Positions 8,116-16,362 are shown, counted from the stretch's first letter. The stretch is DNA of 41,332 nt from Oscillibacter sp. (GCA_020025475.1 JAHHSA010000010.1:1-41332), one strand, 5' to 3'. Notes: a model not told the origin generated them from the letters alone. Made by a program: numbers and translations.

Positions 8116-9558
8116 TCAGCGGTTCAGATAGTCCGCCACAATTTCTCTTTCATCCATGTGGTGCTTCACGTGGTTGATCTCCTGGTAGGTCTCGTGGCCT
8201 TTGCCGCAGAGGACGATGACATCCCCTCCCTCAGCGTGATCCATGGCCCAGTGGATGGCCTCCACTCGATCCTCCACCACCTGATAGGGGGTGTCCAGTC
8301 CCTCAAACCCGGGCAGAATGTCAGCAATGATATCAGCAGGCACCTCGGTACGGGGGTTGTCGGTGGTAAGGACCACCAGGTCTGCCCGCTCCGCTGCCGC
8401 CCGGCCCATCTTGGGGCGCTTGGTCTTATCCCGGTCGCCGCCGCAGCCGAACAGGGCGATGGTGCGTCCCTTGGCAAAGCCCTTGACCGTGTCCAGCACG
8501 TTTACAATGCCGTCGGGGCTGTGGGCGTAGTCGATCAGAACGGTATAGTCCTTGCCGGGGGTGGGAACCACCTCCACCCGGCCCCGAACGCCGGGCACGG
8601 AGCGGAGGGCCTGTGCGCTCTCCTCCAGAGAAATGCCCAGGGCCAGCGCTGCTCCCAAAGCATCCAGCGTATTATATACCATAAATCCGCCGGGAATGCC
8701 AACAGTTACCGGAGTTTTTTTGCCGTTCCACACCGCATCAAAGGCAATGTGATCCGCCTCAAGGACAACATTCTCTGCCCGGAGGTCAGCACCCGGCTTT
8801 TCACCATAGGTGATGGTCTGGCAGGTGGCGTTTCGCAGGAGCCGCTCCGCCCAGGAATCGTCGTGATTCACCACGCCCACCTTGCAGTTTTGGAACAGGA
8901 TGGCCTTGGCGTCGCAGTAGGCCTCCATGGTCTTGTGGAAATCCAGGTGGTCCTGGGTCAGGTTGGTAAACACACCCACCTGGAAGGGCACGCCATAGAT
9001 TCGGTCCTCATACAGGGCATGGGAAGAAGCCTCCATCACCACATGGGTGCAGCCCGCGTCCCGCATCCGTGCAAACAGGCGCTGGACTTCAAAGGACTCC
9101 GGGGTCGTGCGCTCGGTAGCCTCCACCTCATCGCCAATCATATTCTGGTTCGTCCCGATGAGGCCTACCTTGGCTCCCTTGACGTGCTCCAGAATAAATT
9201 TCAGAAGGTAGGTGGTGGTCGTCTTGCCGTTGGTGCCGGTGACGGCAGTCATCACCATGGAGTCGGCGGGATGACCGAACCAGTTGGTACCTGCTACAGC
9301 CAAAGCCCGTCTGGTATTTTCCACCTGGACATAGGGAAGATCCTCCGCAGGGACACGCTGGCACAGCACAGCAGCAGCACCGGCGGCCTTTGCCTTTTCG
9401 ATATAATTGTGGCCGTCCACGGTGTAGCCCACCACCGCCACAAACAAGTCACCGGGCTGGACAGCACGGGAGTCATAGCTGACACCAGTGATCTCCGTGT
9501 CCAGATCCGCTGTGGTGGAGAGAATATTTAAACCGTTCAGAATATCTTTTAACTTCAT
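8116..9558 (-). CDS. murE: UDP-MurNAc-tripeptide synthetase MurE
   Basis: 480 aa Mur ligase that adds the third stem-peptide residue to UDP-MurNAc-L-Ala-D-Glu. The three domains are clear: an N-terminal UDP-binding domain with the YDSRAVQPGDLF stretch, the ATP-binding domain with TGTNGKTTT (about 110), and a C-terminal domain with GCGGDRDKTKRP and LTTDNPRTEVP. The DNPR motif is the known marker for meso-diaminopimelate rather than lysine, so the wall is probably DAP-type (family knowledge applied to the sequence). GKGHETYQ near the end is also diagnostic. Together with mraY and ftsW it forms the wall-precursor part of the operon. Confidence 0.96.
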   Translation of the reverse strand: MKLKDILNGLNILSTTADLDTEITGVSYDSRAVQPGDLFVAVVGYTVDGHNYIEKAKAAGAAAVLCQRVPAEDLPYVQVENTRRALAVAGTNWFGHPADSMVMTAVTGTNGKTTTTYLLKFILEHVKGAKVGLIGTNQNMIGDEVEATERTTPESFEVQRLFARMRDAGCTHVVMEASSHALYEDRIYGVPFQVGVFTNLTQDHLDFHKTMEAYCDAKAILFQNCKVGVVNHDDSWAERLLRNATCQTITYGEKPGADLRAENVVLEADHIAFDAVWNGKKTPVTVGIPGGFMVYNTLDALGAALALGISLEESAQALRSVPGVRGRVEVVPTPGKDYTVLIDYAHSPDGIVNVLDTVKGFAKGRTIALFGCGGDRDKTKRPKMGRAAAERADLVVLTTDNPRTEVPADIIADILPGFEGLDTPYQVVEDRVEAIHWAMDHAEGGDVIVLCGKGHETYQEINHVKHHMDEREIVADYLNR

Positions 9559-9610
9559 GGAAATTGTCTCCTTTAACCTTTACTTAGCAGGCGCAGCTTG
9601 CCAAAGGTAC

Positions 9611-9616
9611 ATTATA
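9611..9616 (-). promoter_or_regulatory. Possible internal -10 element upstream of murE
   Basis: The 116-base ftsI-murE gap has a clean TATAAT on the minus strand, 53 bases before the murE ATG. No good -35 is seen at 16-18 bases (TTTGCT at 16 is the best). It may be an internal promoter for murE onward; weak. Confidence 0.35.
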
Positions 9617-9674
9617 TACATCTCCGTTGCCAAGCAAACAGACAAAGGTGCTGAAAACCATGTAAAACCTGTTC

Positions 9675-12173
9675 TCAGTCCAGGACGCTGCCGTCGCCGA
9701 ACTGAACCGTTACCACCTCGCCGGGCGCAAGCTCTGTGCCTGCCACATGGGACTGTGTAATGGCATGAACATTGCCAGTCTTGGAGGAGGTAACGCCAGC
9801 CACCCGCATGATCAGTCCCGCATTGGTGAGGGATCGGTTGGCCTCTGCCGCCGACTTCCCCACCACATTGGGTACGATAGACTTGGTAGTGGGTTTTTCC
9901 AGCCCCATATACAAAATCACGGTGGCATTGTTTGGCACGATGGCGCCGCCTGCGGGCGTCTGGTCCGTGACGGTATTGCCATTGCCCACGGTGCGGCTGC
10001 TGAAACCGGCCGCCTTCAGTTTCTCCTGAGCCTGTGCCACTGTCAAGCCCACGGTGTTGAGCACGGGAGCGTCAGCGCCGGAGAGCTGCTCTGCGGTGTA
10101 GTTTGGCTCCAGGCCCAGGTCCGGCAGAATCTCTGCCATGATCAGGCTGGCCTCCGGAGCCACCATGGTGCCGCCAAAGGTGGGCGTGCCCGTATTTCGG
10201 CTGGGAGTGTCCATAGTCAGCAGCATGATGTACTGCGGGTCGTCTGCCGGTGCAAAGCACATAAAGGAGACCACCACGTCGCCCCGGGGATTATCTGGCG
10301 TACGGGTGCCGGACTTATCGGCCGTACCGGTCTTACCGCCAATGCGATAGCCAGCCACCTGGCCGTTCTTGCCGCCGCCTTGGGCCACCACATACTCCAG
10401 ACACTCACGCACCTTGGCGGAAGTTTCTTCGCTGATGACCTGGCGAATGGGGGTGGACTCGCCGTGCTGCTCCAGGATGTTGCCTTTGTCGTCCAGCACC
10501 TGGTCAACCACATAGGGCGTATAGAGGTAGCCGCCGTTAATGCAGGCCGCCTGGGCCCGAATCAGCTGCAAAGGCGTCACGGTAAAGGTCTGGCCGAAGG
10601 AGTAGGTAGCCAGCGGCACGGCGCTGGCGCTGAAGGTCTTCCAGTCGGCATACAGGCCGTTGGCCTCACCGATCAGGTCCACTCCTGTGGTCTCCATAAA
10701 GCCGAAGGATTTAAAATACTCGTAGAATTTCTCAGGCCCCAGCCTCTGGGCCATGTTGATGAAAGCCGGGTTGCAGGAGTGGCCCACTGCCTCTGGCAGG
10801 TTCTGAACACCGTGACCGGTCCTCTTGGAGCAGTTGATGGGCTTATGCCAGCCTGGAACCCGGACAGAGCCGGTACAGGTGAAGGTGGAATTCATGTTGA
10901 CCACGCCCTCCTCCAAGGCTGCCGCCAGGGTGATGGGCTTGAAGGTGGAGCCGGGGTCGTAGGTATCGTTGATACACTTGTTGCGCCACTGGGAGAACAG
11001 TGCGTTGGACACTGCCTTGTCCCGGGCCTCCTGGTATTTCTCCTCGCTTTCATAGCTGGAGCGCTGCGCGTCGATTTTTTTCAGTTCCGCGTCCAGCTTG
11101 GCCTGCGTCTTTTCATTGAAGACCTTGCCGTGGGCGTTGGCGTCAAAGGTGGGGGTGCAGGCCATGGCCACAATCGCACCGGTGTTCACATCCATAACGA
11201 TGCCGGTGGTGCCGTTCTTGGCGTCGTACTTCTTTTCCATGCGGGACAGGCCCTTTTCCAGGGTGGACTGGACATCATTGTCCAGGGTCAGTACCAGACT
11301 GGTGCCGTTCTCGGCGTCCTGATACTGCTCAAACTGGTGCAGCAGTGGCTGATTCCAGCTGTCCTTGGCGGTAATGGTGAAGCCGGAGGTACCGGAGAGA
11401 AGGCCGTCATACTGGGATTCCAGGCCATAGGCGCCCCGGTTGTCGGCATCCACGAAGCCGATGACGTTGGCGGCCTGGGAGCCGTAGGGATAGATCCGCT
11501 TGGCATCAGGCTGAAGATAGATGCCATGGAGCTTAATAGGGCTCCACTTGGGGTTCTCCTTCAGGACGCGCTTTCCATTGTCCTTTTCCACTACGATCTC
11601 GTTGCCATTTTCATCGATCCAGCCGTTGAGGAACTTTCGGATCTCCTCAGCCTTGAGGATGCTCATTTTCTTGGCGATGACCTCGTACTGGGAGTCCACC
11701 TTCTCCATCTTCTTCCGGAGGACATCCTCGTCAATTTCCAGGATTCGGGCCAGGCCCTTGACAATGAAGGTCTCATCCCGGATGGGCTTTGGAACAAAGT
11801 CTGTGTTCTCTGCCTTGGCGGCCTTTGCTATGGCCTCTTCCCGGGCCTCCTCCTGGCTCTTGATAAACTCCTTCACGTCCTTGGGAGCCAGGATCAACGT
11901 CTCCGCCGTGGCGGAGATGGCCAACTCGTAGTGGTTGCGGTCATAGATGGTGCCCCGGTTGGGGGAGATAACGGTGCTGCGGGTCTGCTGGGCCAGTGCC
12001 TTCTTTTGCAGCTCCGCCCTCTGGTTTACCTGCAAGTCGTAGAGTTTGACAAACAGGACCAAAAAGGTGACAACTCCCAGCAGTACCATAATCAACAGTG
12101 TCCTGGTACGAATGGTCTGGTTGGCGCGGCGGGCGGCTTCCGTTTTTCTTCTGGGATTTTTTTCAGGGTTCAT
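9675..12173 (-). CDS. ftsI: Class B penicillin-binding protein FtsI/SpoVD with PASTA tail
   Basis: 832 aa septal or spore-cortex transpeptidase. Order: basic cytoplasmic tail, membrane helix (about 24-45), PBP dimerisation domain (to about 290), transpeptidase domain, then two C-terminal PASTA repeats (about 703-757 and 764-826). Active-site motifs are intact: STFK with catalytic Ser409, SCN at 466-468 and KTGT at 614-617. A Lys/Glu-rich insert (about 345-400) lies just before STFK. The start chosen is the ATG at 12173 behind AGAAGGAG; the open frame extends further upstream without a ribosome site. PASTA tails occur both in SpoVD and in Firmicute FtsI/PbpB, and only one class B PBP lies in the cluster, so it may serve both division and sporulation; that dual role is inference. 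Confidence 0.94.
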   Translation of the reverse strand: MNPEKNPRRKTEAARRANQTIRTRTLLIMVLLGVVTFLVLFVKLYDLQVNQRAELQKKALAQQTRSTVISPNRGTIYDRNHYELAISATAETLILAPKDVKEFIKSQEEAREEAIAKAAKAENTDFVPKPIRDETFIVKGLARILEIDEDVLRKKMEKVDSQYEVIAKKMSILKAEEIRKFLNGWIDENGNEIVVEKDNGKRVLKENPKWSPIKLHGIYLQPDAKRIYPYGSQAANVIGFVDADNRGAYGLESQYDGLLSGTSGFTITAKDSWNQPLLHQFEQYQDAENGTSLVLTLDNDVQSTLEKGLSRMEKKYDAKNGTTGIVMDVNTGAIVAMACTPTFDANAHGKVFNEKTQAKLDAELKKIDAQRSSYESEEKYQEARDKAVSNALFSQWRNKCINDTYDPGSTFKPITLAAALEEGVVNMNSTFTCTGSVRVPGWHKPINCSKRTGHGVQNLPEAVGHSCNPAFINMAQRLGPEKFYEYFKSFGFMETTGVDLIGEANGLYADWKTFSASAVPLATYSFGQTFTVTPLQLIRAQAACINGGYLYTPYVVDQVLDDKGNILEQHGESTPIRQVISEETSAKVRECLEYVVAQGGGKNGQVAGYRIGGKTGTADKSGTRTPDNPRGDVVVSFMCFAPADDPQYIMLLTMDTPSRNTGTPTFGGTMVAPEASLIMAEILPDLGLEPNYTAEQLSGADAPVLNTVGLTVAQAQEKLKAAGFSSRTVGNGNTVTDQTPAGGAIVPNNATVILYMGLEKPTTKSIVPNVVGKSAAEANRSLTNAGLIMRVAGVTSSKTGNVHAITQSHVAGTELAPGEVVTVQFGDGSVLD

Positions 12174-12216
12174 AGGGTTCTCCTTCTCCGGGTCATTTTG
12201 GGCCCTGATTGAAACA

Positions 12217-12247
12217 GGGGAGCAAGAAGACTTCCTTCTCACTCCCC
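12217..12247 (-). other. Stem-loop in the ftsL-ftsI gap
   Basis: On the minus strand GGGGAG and AGAAG pair with CTTCT and CTCCCC around a small internal loop. No T tract follows, so it is not a normal terminator. It lies about 45 bases before the ftsI start and might affect processing or read-through in the operon. Confidence 0.4.
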
Positions 12248-12273
12248 GCTGTCAGTCTATTATAGTGTGACGG

Positions 12274-12846
12274 TTACTCGAAATATTCCAACACCGTGTA
12301 GACTCCCTGGTGCAGAGACGCCAGAATCCGCGCCAGCACACTGGGTTCCTCGGCCTTGTAGACCACAGCACTGTCTCCGCCCGTCAAATCGATGTAGCAG
12401 ACCTGGGACTGGCCTGGCTTGTCCATTCCAGCAGCCCGTGCCACCTCCTTGACAGTGGTCAGATCAAACATCTGCTGATACTCCGCCGTCAGGGCCACGT
12501 TCTCCGTCTGCAGCTCCGTCATCTGCTTTTGCAGCTTCACCGTATCTGCGGAAATCATGGTAAGGTTGATATAGCTGGCCAGCAGCATGATCGTCAGCAC
12601 CAAAACAGCAGTCACACCCAGCACCGCCGCCGCAGAGACGTGCTGTGCCTCCCGGACCAGGACCCGGGGTGCGGCGTGCACCCTGGCCAGCTCCTTTTGC
12701 TGCCTGCGGGTCTCCTCCCGGTAACGCCGGGCCTCCCCCGCATGGCGAAGTTCCCGCTCCCGGTCCTCCCAGTCCAGCTCATAGGCCGAACTGCCGCCCA
12801 CTACATCCAAATTTCGATATCGCACTTCCCGTGTCGTGGCCGCCAC
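12274..12846 (-). CDS. ftsL: FtsL-like septum protein
   Basis: 190 aa bitopic protein. A charged cytoplasmic region of about 75 residues is followed by one membrane helix (about 76-96) and a short coiled coil (residues about 100-125, with the heptad-like KLQKQMTELQTENVAL), then an extracytoplasmic tail. FtsL proteins are recognised by this layout and by position between rsmH and ftsI, as here; sequence similarity is always low. The start is a GTG eight bases after AAGGAGG; an in-frame alternative further upstream lacks such a site. The cytoplasmic part is longer than in Bacillus FtsL. Partner would be FtsQ/DivIB and a DivIC homologue elsewhere. Confidence 0.78.
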   Translation of the reverse strand: MAATTREVRYRNLDVVGGSSAYELDWEDRERELRHAGEARRYREETRRQQKELARVHAAPRVLVREAQHVSAAAVLGVTAVLVLTIMLLASYINLTMISADTVKLQKQMTELQTENVALTAEYQQMFDLTTVKEVARAAGMDKPGQSQVCYIDLTGGDSAVVYKAEEPSVLARILASLHQGVYTVLEYFE

Positions 12847-12942
12847 GTATGACTCCTCCTTTCCTGCAGAAGCTGCGCTTCCGCAGGCTCCTTCACACAC
12901 AAATGAACGAATGATCCGTTCTGCTCCGGCGAGGTGCCTTCA

Positions 12943-13884
12943 TTACTGAACGTCGCATTTTTCCGCCACCCGGAGCTTTGCGCTCCGCGCGCGGGGATTT
13001 TCCGCCAGCTCTGCCTCCCCTGAGACAATGGGCTTTCGGGTAATAATCTTGATTTTTGGCTTGCGGCCGCAGACGCACACAGGGAACTCCGGCGGACAGA
13101 TACAGCCCTTGGCCAGGTCCTGCATGGTCCGTTTGACAATCCGATCTTCCAGAGAGTGGAATGTGATGACGGACAGCCGTCCTCCGTGATTCAGAGCCTC
13201 CACACCTGCGGAGAGCATGGGCGGCAGGGCATCCAGCTCGCCATTGACGGCAATGCGGATGGCCTGAAAGCTGCGCTTGGCGGGGTGCTGCTTTTCCCGC
13301 AGGGCAGCAGGCGGCATGGCTCCTTTGATGCAGTCCACCAGTTCCAAGGTGGTTTCGATGGGCGCAGTCTCCCGCATCCGCACAATATTCTTTGCAATGG
13401 CAGGTGCATATCGCTCCTCACCGTAGTCAAAGAGAATCCGGCGCAGTTCCTCATAGCTCCAGCTGTTCACCACGTCCCGGGCTGTGAGGGGTGCGGAGGC
13501 GTCCATCCGCATGTCCAGCGGCGCATCGTGCATATAGGAAAAGCCCCGGGACGCGTCATCCAGCTGAGGAGACGAGACGCCCAGATCAAAGAGCATCCCA
13601 TCCACGCCGGAGACGCCAGCGTCCTTAAGCACACGCTCCAAATCAGAAAAATTACTGTGGACCAGGGTCACACGGTCCATCCAAGGTGCCAGACGCTCTC
13701 TTGCGGCGTCAATGGCTGCCATATCCCGGTCGATGCAGATGAGTCGGCCGGTGGTCAGCCGGGAGGCAATCTCCCGGGAATGCCCGGCACGGCCCAACGT
13801 GCCATCAACGTATATGCCGTCAGGGCGAATGTTAAGGCTCTCAATGCACTCGTCCAGCAGCACCGGCTTATGGGTAAATTCCAT
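12943..13884 (-). CDS. rsmH: 16S rRNA (cytosine1402-N4)-methyltransferase RsmH
   Basis: 313 aa SAM-dependent methyltransferase (formerly MraW) that modifies C1402 in the ribosomal P site. The SAM-binding loop is VDGTLGRAGHS near residue 26, with LFDLGVSSPQLD near 100. The C-terminus has the family cysteine-rich stretch GCICPPEFPVCVCGRKP and the basic NPRARSAKLRVAE. The start is the ATG at 13884 (MEFTHKPVLLDE is the family N-terminus); the longer frame runs into mraZ. It follows mraZ by 7 bases, the universal dcw order. Confidence 0.96.
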   Translation of the reverse strand: MEFTHKPVLLDECIESLNIRPDGIYVDGTLGRAGHSREIASRLTTGRLICIDRDMAAIDAARERLAPWMDRVTLVHSNFSDLERVLKDAGVSGVDGMLFDLGVSSPQLDDASRGFSYMHDAPLDMRMDASAPLTARDVVNSWSYEELRRILFDYGEERYAPAIAKNIVRMRETAPIETTLELVDCIKGAMPPAALREKQHPAKRSFQAIRIAVNGELDALPPMLSAGVEALNHGGRLSVITFHSLEDRIVKRTMQDLAKGCICPPEFPVCVCGRKPKIKIITRKPIVSGEAELAENPRARSAKLRVAEKCDVQ

Positions 13885-13891
13885 TTGTTTC

Positions 13892-14335
13892 TTACCCCCG
13901 GTTTCTGTGGGCGCGGGCCAGGGCGTCCATGGCAGCCGCCATGTCGTCGCTCTCCAGCATCCGCTGCTCCCGCTCTGTCCAGACATCCTTGTCCCAGATC
14001 TCAGCAAAGGAGTTGAGGCCCACGATGGTACAGGTTTTTTTCAGTCCCGCGTGTTTGCGGAGACTGGCGGGAATCAGGACACGGCCCTGACCGTCCGGCT
14101 CGCACTGTACTGCGTTGGCGTACAGCAGCGTCAGCGCCCGGGCCTCGGTGTAGCTCAGATTGTCCATATCCTCGGACATCTGGTCCCATTTGGCCTGGGG
14201 ATAAATGGTCAGGCAGTGCTCAGCGCCGATGGTGATATAAAACACATCTCCCAGCGCTTCCCGCATGGCGGAGGGAATCACGAGGCGGCCCTTGGTGTCG
14301 ATGCTGTTGTTGGATTTTCCCAACAGTCTCATCAT
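13892..14335 (-). CDS. mraZ: Transcriptional regulator MraZ
   Basis: 147 aa DNA-binding repressor of the division cluster. It has two SpoVT/AbrB-like half domains, each with the D-x-x-x-R signature: DTKGR near residue 14 and DGQGR near 82. MraZ assembles into a ring that contacts several TGGG-type repeats. It is the first gene of the operon. The start chosen is the first of two adjacent ATGs, eight bases after AAAGGGGTG; MRLLGKSNNSIDTKGR is the family N-terminus. Matching GTGGG repeats lie just upstream, so autorepression is likely. Confidence 0.95.
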   Translation of the reverse strand: MMRLLGKSNNSIDTKGRLVIPSAMREALGDVFYITIGAEHCLTIYPQAKWDQMSEDMDNLSYTEARALTLLYANAVQCEPDGQGRVLIPASLRKHAGLKKTCTIVGLNSFAEIWDKDVWTEREQRMLESDDMAAAMDALARAHRNRG

Positions 14336-14385
14336 AATAACCGCACCCCTTTCCGCCATTTTGTGGGACAGAATGGGATTGTGTT

Positions 14386-14420
14386 TCCACCAAGTGGACC
14401 ATTTACCCACTTTTCCCCAC
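14386..14420 (-). promoter_or_regulatory. MraZ operator: 10-bp-spaced GTGGG boxes
   Basis: On the minus strand GTGGG (14420-14416) and GTGGG (14410-14406) are followed, at exact 10-base steps, by degenerate GGTCC and GTGGA (14390-14386). Known MraZ operators are TGGGN repeats at one helical turn spacing between promoter and gene. These boxes lie just downstream of the -10 element, as expected for repression. Confidence 0.8.
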
Positions 14421-14430
14421 CGGTGTTTCC

Positions 14431-14459
14431 AGTATACGAGATGCAGTTTTGGAATGCAA
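14431..14459 (-). promoter_or_regulatory. Sigma-A-type promoter for mraZ and the dcw operon
   Basis: On the minus strand, TTGCAT (14459-14454), 17 bases, then TATACT (14436-14431). The predicted start near 14424 falls at the first MraZ box. This is the main promoter candidate for the cluster. Confidence 0.82.
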
Positions 14460-14529
14460 GAACTTTTTTTCGCCAAGAAGTACACATTTTCTGTCGAAAA
14501 TATGGGAAAGGTCCCATAATCTCCCGTTT

Positions 14530-14545
14530 TAGAACGCGCGTTCTA
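14530..14545. promoter_or_regulatory. LexA-like 16-bp perfect palindrome
   Basis: TAGAACGCGCGTTCTA is its own reverse complement and contains GAAC-N4-GTTC, the core of the Firmicute SOS box (CGAAC-N4-GTTCG). It lies 71 bases upstream of the mraZ -35 hexamer and just downstream of a weak plus-strand CATAAT (14515-14520). Which transcript it would control is unclear. Recognition by LexA is inferred from the motif only. Confidence 0.5.
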
Positions 14546-14573
14546 TCGTTTTGAGTTGGTTGACGTAAAATTG

Positions 14574-14619
14574 AAGATACCCGTTAGCACAACATCTTGT
14601 GCTAACGGGTATCTTTTTT
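14574..14619 (+). terminator. Perfect 19-bp hairpin with plus-strand T tract
   Basis: Arms 14574-14592 and 14597-14615 are exactly complementary with loop CATC, followed on the plus strand by TTTT. No plus-strand gene precedes it. On the minus strand it is the first strong hairpin after the coiled-coil gene that ends at 14728, followed by the weaker TTCAATTTT, so it may terminate in both directions. The rest of the 392-base gap 14336-14727 holds the promoter, operator and palindrome listed here and A/T-rich DNA. Confidence 0.7.
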
Positions 14620-14727
14620 ACATCGCGCCACAACCTGTGGTGTTTCAAAAAATTATTTCCACAGTTTTTTCGTCGTTTTTTACAAAATTTTATAGATTAT
14701 CGTCTACCGCTGTCAGAGAGGATCTTC

Positions 14728-15255
14728 TTATGCTTCCGCTTCGTTTTCCAAAGCCTCTTCTTGGGCGGCGAGAGCGGCCTTCTGCTCCTGAATCTTGGCG
14801 GCGGACGCAGCGCGGAAATTGGTTCTGGACTGCTTGACCTCTTCCAGGGCGGCCTGGACAGCCTCCTCGGTGCGGGCCAGTGCGTCATCGGCGTATTCAT
14901 TGGCCACCTGATAGAGCTGGCGGGACCGGTCCTCGGCACGGGAGACAATCTGGCGGGCCTTCTCCCGGGCAGCATAGAGTACCTCACTTTCGGAGACCTT
15001 GGTGGCGGCGTCCAGCTCAGCCTGGCGCAGCATCCGCTCAACATCCCGCTTGGCCTCCGTGACAAAGCGCTCGCGGGCAGAGAGCAGCTCCTGGGCTCGT
15101 TTGACCTCCACAGGCAGGGCAGCCCGCAGCTCATCCAGCAGATCCAGCATCTCGTCTCGCTCCACCATGCTCATGTTGGGCTTGAGTGCGGGGGATTTCG
15201 CTTCATCGATTCGCTCATAGATCATATCGATGAGGCGGTTAATATCATTGGCCAT
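14728..15255 (-). CDS. Coiled-coil protein of unknown function next to coaD
   Basis: 175 aa, rich in Ala, Glu, Arg and Gln, with no signal peptide or membrane helix. Residues about 40-170 look like a long amphipathic helix or coiled coil, resembling the stalk (b) subunit of F-type ATP synthases in character, although no membrane anchor is present. I do not recognise catalytic motifs. The start overlaps the last 11 bases of coaD, behind AGGGAGG, so translation is probably coupled. Similar proteins, often labelled ATPase without evidence, accompany coaD in related Clostridia (recollection). Role unknown; a link to envelope or division is only suggested by position. Confidence 0.85.
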   Translation of the reverse strand: MANDINRLIDMIYERIDEAKSPALKPNMSMVERDEMLDLLDELRAALPVEVKRAQELLSARERFVTEAKRDVERMLRQAELDAATKVSESEVLYAAREKARQIVSRAEDRSRQLYQVANEYADDALARTEEAVQAALEEVKQSRTNFRAASAAKIQEQKAALAAQEEALENEAEA

Positions 15256-15748
15256 TGTGAATTCCTCCCTGATTGTCCACCAGCTCCCGCACCAAAGGCA
15301 CGATTGCGGCAGGCAGATATTTTTCCAGCGGCTGATGGAATCGGATCATCTCCCGGATCATAGAAGAACTGAAATGGCGATGCTCCGCATTGGCTGGCAG
15401 CAGCATCGTTTCCAGACCGGGGTGAATGTCGGCATTGATGCTTGCCAGCTGGTCCTCCACATCAAAGTCGGTCATATTACGTACGCCCCGCACGATGACA
15501 GCGTCCCGCTCGGCAGCATAGTCTGCCAGCAGGCCGGGCCACAGCTCCGCCTCCACATTGGGGAGGTCGACCACAGCCATCTGTACCAGTTGGAGCTTCT
15601 GCTCCGGAGTGAACATCTGGTTGCGCTTTTCCGCATTGGGGCTGACGCATACATATACTTTTTCAAAGCAGTTGGCAGCCCGGCGGATAATATCCAGATG
15701 CCCCAGAGTAATGGGGTCAAAGCTGCCCGAACATACGGCTGTTTTCAT
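15245..15748 (-). CDS. coaD: Phosphopantetheine adenylyltransferase CoaD
   Basis: 167 aa, the usual size. CoaD joins AMP to 4'-phosphopantetheine to make dephospho-CoA, the fourth step of coenzyme A synthesis. The nucleotidyltransferase signature GSFDPITLGHLDI lies at 8-20 (T/HxGH), and the second ATP-binding motif is the SSSMIRE stretch near 130. The start is the ATG at 15748, giving the family N-terminus MKTAVCSGSFDP; the longer frame enters rsmD. It follows rsmD by 4 bases, a common Firmicute pair. Confidence 0.97.
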   Translation of the reverse strand: MKTAVCSGSFDPITLGHLDIIRRAANCFEKVYVCVSPNAEKRNQMFTPEQKLQLVQMAVVDLPNVEAELWPGLLADYAAERDAVIVRGVRNMTDFDVEDQLASINADIHPGLETMLLPANAEHRHFSSSMIREMIRFHQPLEKYLPAAIVPLVRELVDNQGGIHNGQ

Positions 15749-15752
15749 GGGA

Positions 15753-16316
15753 TTATCCCTCGTTTTCCTGGTTTCCGTCCCGGTGGTAGATGGAAAGGCC
15801 GATCTTTCCATACCGGTACGTGCGGTGCAGACGATAGGGCGGTGCCAACGCAGGCAGCGTCATGTCCGCAGGGTGTTCCGCCGCAATTATACCATGGGGG
15901 GCGAGAATGTCAAATTTTGTGATGTGGGCCAGAACGGGTTCCAGCAGGCCAGCCGCGTAGGGTGGGTCCAGAAAAATAAGATCAAAGGGGGTGCGGACGC
16001 TCTGAAGGTAGCTGATGGAATCTCCGGCAACTACCTGGGCGCGGTCGGAGAGATCACAGGCCTTCAGATTCTCCCGGATCAGCTTCACCGCATCAGACCG
16101 GCATTCCACAAACACACAGGACGCAGCCCCCCGGGAGAGGCACTCAATGCCCAGCTGACCGGTGCCCGCAAAGAGATCCAGAACCCTCCGCCCTTCAATA
16201 TGGAACTGAAGAATGCTGAAAAGCCCCTCCTTCACCCGGTCGGTGGTGGGACGTGTCTCCATTCCTTCCAATTCTTTTAGTCGGCGGCCTCTGGCCGTGC
16301 CTGTGATGACGCGCAT
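15753..16316 (-). CDS. rsmD: 16S rRNA (guanine966-N2)-methyltransferase RsmD
   Basis: 187 aa. RsmD methylates G966 of 16S rRNA. The N-terminus MRVITGTARGRRL is the family signature, the SAM-binding loop LFAGTGQLG is at 48-56, and the N6/N2-methyltransferase motif DPPY is at 117-120. The ATG at 16316 follows AAAAGGAG; the open frame extends 39 codons upstream across the promoter and is not used. It is first in a three-gene operon with coaD and the coiled-coil gene. Confidence 0.96.
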   Translation of the reverse strand: MRVITGTARGRRLKELEGMETRPTTDRVKEGLFSILQFHIEGRRVLDLFAGTGQLGIECLSRGAASCVFVECRSDAVKLIRENLKACDLSDRAQVVAGDSISYLQSVRTPFDLIFLDPPYAAGLLEPVLAHITKFDILAPHGIIAAEHPADMTLPALAPPYRLHRTYRYGKIGLSIYHRDGNQENEG

Positions 16317-16362
16317 AGCGGTGTTCTCCTTTTGGTTCCCTGCGAAAGGGTGGTATTTGTTT

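Noticed and set aside
9747..12212. Long plus-strand open frame of 821 codons opposite ftsI
   Set aside because: It is the shadow of a strongly conserved GC-rich gene on the other strand; its sequence has no domain pattern and no ribosome site.
14641..14700. DnaA box or curved-DNA origin signal in the A/T-rich stretch
   Set aside because: TTATTTCCACA has an extra base compared with a DnaA box, only one copy is seen, and the A/T tracts are unevenly spaced.
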